In this document: piece after piece, positions 62,683-64,000 of the stretch | How the letters are laid out: each line of letters opens with the position of its first letter | Position numbering within the stretch: the first letter of the stretch is position 1 | Assembly (NCBI GenBank): GCA_038131795.1 | Contig: JAYPQE010000003.1 | Span: forward strand, 434,001 to 498,000 | From: Eutrophobius brisbanensis | GTDB lineage: Bacteria > Pseudomonadota > Gammaproteobacteria > Eutrophobiales > Eutrophobiaceae | Length of the DNA stretch: 64,000 nucleotides | Direction of reading: 5' to 3' | Translations under genes and position numbers: made by a program | The notes under the pieces: generated by a model | Database searches by the model: none | Seen by the model: the letters and a program-made list of their open reading frames with translations, nothing else | What the model was told of the DNA's origin: nothing

Positions 62683-63441
62683 ATGATAAATATAAATGTC
62701 GTTCCAGCAGAACGTGGTACCGCATGGTTGACCGAGGGCTTTGAATATTTTCGTGGTAATGCCGGGCCCTGGGTCGGTACTGCAATCATTTTTATGGTGA
62801 TTAATATCGCGTTGGGGTTTTTGCCTGTAGCAGGGATGTTGATTTCGCAATTATTAACCCCGGTGTTCATAGGTGGTCTGGTACTGGGATGCCGGGATAT
62901 CGATGAAGGCAGGGGATTGCAGATAAACCATTTGTTTGCCGGCTTTGGTGAGTCAGTAGGTAATCTTGTTCTGCTGGGGGTGTTGTATACGTTTGGGACT
63001 ATGGTGATCATCATCGCAATGGTATTTTTCATGTTTGTGACTGTGGGACTGGAAGTGATAAAGGGCATTGCTGAAGTCGGTACGGAAATGACGCTACAGG
63101 AATTATCCCTGGAACATATAAGAAACGTATTGCTTATTATTTTGACCGGACTATTTTTTTATGTCCCGCTGTTAATGGCATTCTGGTTTGCGCCTGCATT
63201 GACAGTGCTGGACAAACTAGGGGCAATTGATGCAATTAAGTCGAGCTTTTCCGGATGTGTAAAAAATATAATGCCATTTTTAATCTATGGCATTATAGGG
63301 TTGATCCTGTCTTTTCTAGCCACAATACCATTTATGTTGGGTTGGTTTATATTAACACCAATGATCATTGCCAGTATTTATTTGGCTTATCTGGATATTT
63401 ATCACCCTGACAGGTCAGTCACGATTATTCAATCATCATGA
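62683..63441 (+). CDS. BPSS1780-family membrane protein
   Basis: This 252-residue integral membrane protein has about six spans. It begins VPAERGTAWLTEGFEYFRGNAGPWVG, with later PLLMAFWFAPALTVLDKLGAIDAIKSSF, features of the BPSS1780 family found in beta- and gammaproteobacteria. Function unknown. Its stop overlaps the msrA start (ATGA), so they are cotranscribed. Confidence 0.85.
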   Translation: MININVVPAERGTAWLTEGFEYFRGNAGPWVGTAIIFMVINIALGFLPVAGMLISQLLTPVFIGGLVLGCRDIDEGRGLQINHLFAGFGESVGNLVLLGVLYTFGTMVIIIAMVFFMFVTVGLEVIKGIAEVGTEMTLQELSLEHIRNVLLIILTGLFFYVPLLMAFWFAPALTVLDKLGAIDAIKSSFSGCVKNIMPFLIYGIIGLILSFLATIPFMLGWFILTPMIIASIYLAYLDIYHPDRSVTIIQSS

Positions 63442-64000
63442 TTATGTTTAAAAATAAGCTTGCATTGCCAGCCAGGGAAGATGCCTTACCGGGCAGGTCT
63501 ATCCCTATTAAGGTAACCAACCGGCATTTTGTAAATCAGCATCCTATATGCCCTCCTTACCCACCAAACATGGAACTTGCCATGTTTGGTATGGGATGTT
63601 TCTGGGGGGCAGAAAGGAAATTCTGGGAGGCCCCTGGTGTCTATACTACCGCGGTGGGATATGCCGGAGGTTATACTCCAAACCCCACTTATGAAGAGGT
63701 CTGTAGCGGCAGAACAGGGCATAATGAGGTAGTCCGGGTCTGTTATGATCCGGCAGAGATAGAATATACAGCGTTATTAAAGATTTTCTGGGAGGCCCAT
63801 GATCCTACCCAGGGAATGCGACAGGGTAATGATATTGGTACACAGTATCGCTCTGGTATCTATGTGAGTGATGACAGGCAGCGTAATAAAGCCCTGGAAT
63901 CACAAAAAACATACCAGCAAAATCTTAGTAATGCTGGTTATTCAGATATTACAACTGAGATACTGGTGGTATCGGAGTTTTATTTTGCAGAAGATTATCA
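63438..64000 (+). CDS. msrA: peptide methionine sulfoxide reductase MsrA (3' end cut by window)
   Basis: An open frame of 187 codons runs off the window end. It encodes the MsrA signature FGMGCFWGAERKFW, with the catalytic cysteine at residue 54, then GVYTTAVGYAGGYTPNPTYEEVCSGRTGHNEVV and FWEAHDPTQGMRQGNDIGTQYRSGIY. It reduces the S-form of methionine sulfoxide in proteins. The roughly 45 extra residues before the core resemble the long form in E. coli MsrA. No signal peptide is seen, so it is cytoplasmic. The last residues are outside the window. Confidence 0.95.
   Translation, partial: MIMFKNKLALPAREDALPGRSIPIKVTNRHFVNQHPICPPYPPNMELAMFGMGCFWGAERKFWEAPGVYTTAVGYAGGYTPNPTYEEVCSGRTGHNEVVRVCYDPAEIEYTALLKIFWEAHDPTQGMRQGNDIGTQYRSGIYVSDDRQRNKALESQKTYQQNLSNAGYSDITTEILVVSEFYFAEDY

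Overview
The window is chromosomal DNA from a gammaproteobacterium. The clearest sign is the gene order tsaE-amiB-mutL-miaA-hfq-hflX-hflK-hflC-(DUF2065)-hisZ-purA-rnr-rlmB on one strand. Further support comes from dnaX-ybaB-recR behind a small bacterial SRP RNA, orn, a RapA-type Swi2/Snf2 ATPase, SohB, a PA3496-family small protein and a phasin. The genus cannot be named from sequence alone. Base composition looks moderate and fairly even, so most of the window reads as ordinary core chromosome.

Layout. (1) 28-6476: an AddB-like nuclease and an AddA-like helicase-nuclease for double-strand break repair. They are separated and invaded by short palindromic repeats, one cluster being read in frame through the helicase gene. 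(2) 6484-9077: an accessory-looking patch with a 20-bp inverted repeat, a frameshifted secreted-protein gene, an ATP-grasp ligase, a truncated cytochrome c gene and a two-domain rhodanese. (3) 9183-16751: ettA, then a trypsin-like protease with an FHA membrane protein, a quinone oxidoreductase, a tyrosine phosphatase, a fructosamine-kinase-like protein, a pirin and a PA3496-like protein. (4) 16994-21354: rapA, a frameshifted integral membrane protein and a YceI-like protein, all on the minus strand. (5) 21647-35386: one 13.7-kb co-directional operon of eight genes, described below. (6) 35487-38314: SRP RNA, dnaX, ybaB/ebfC and recR, followed by a MITE-like element with long inverted ends. (7) 38551-59005: a Ste24-like peptidase (minus), then orn, nnr, tsaE, amiB, mutL, miaA, hfq, hflX, hflK, hflC, a DUF2065 gene, hisZ and purA, a minus-strand tRNA-Leu(CAG), then rnr, rlmB, a DUF192 protein, an M28 peptidase and avtA. 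(8) 59041-64000: sohB (minus), an MsbA-like ABC exporter, a phasin (minus), a BPSS1780-like membrane protein and the start of msrA, cut by the window end.

The most interesting system is the operon in region 5. It combines a MoxR AAA+ ATPase and a DUF58 protein with two large membrane proteins carrying von Willebrand A MIDAS motifs. It also has a DUF4159 protein, a caspase-like exported protein whose catalytic cysteine appears to be serine, an exported TPR protein with an HELAH metallopeptidase site, and a very large DUF4175 coiled-coil membrane protein. Three of these proteins share what looks like a glutamine-amidotransferase-like fold segment. The parts suggest an envelope machine in which a cytoplasmic AAA+ ATPase remodels vWA adaptors coupled to periplasmic peptidase-like proteins. 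That role is inferred and no substrate can be named.

Two genes (6515-6942 and 19955-20645) are each broken by a single-base change in a short homopolymer. They are either real pseudogenes or read errors.
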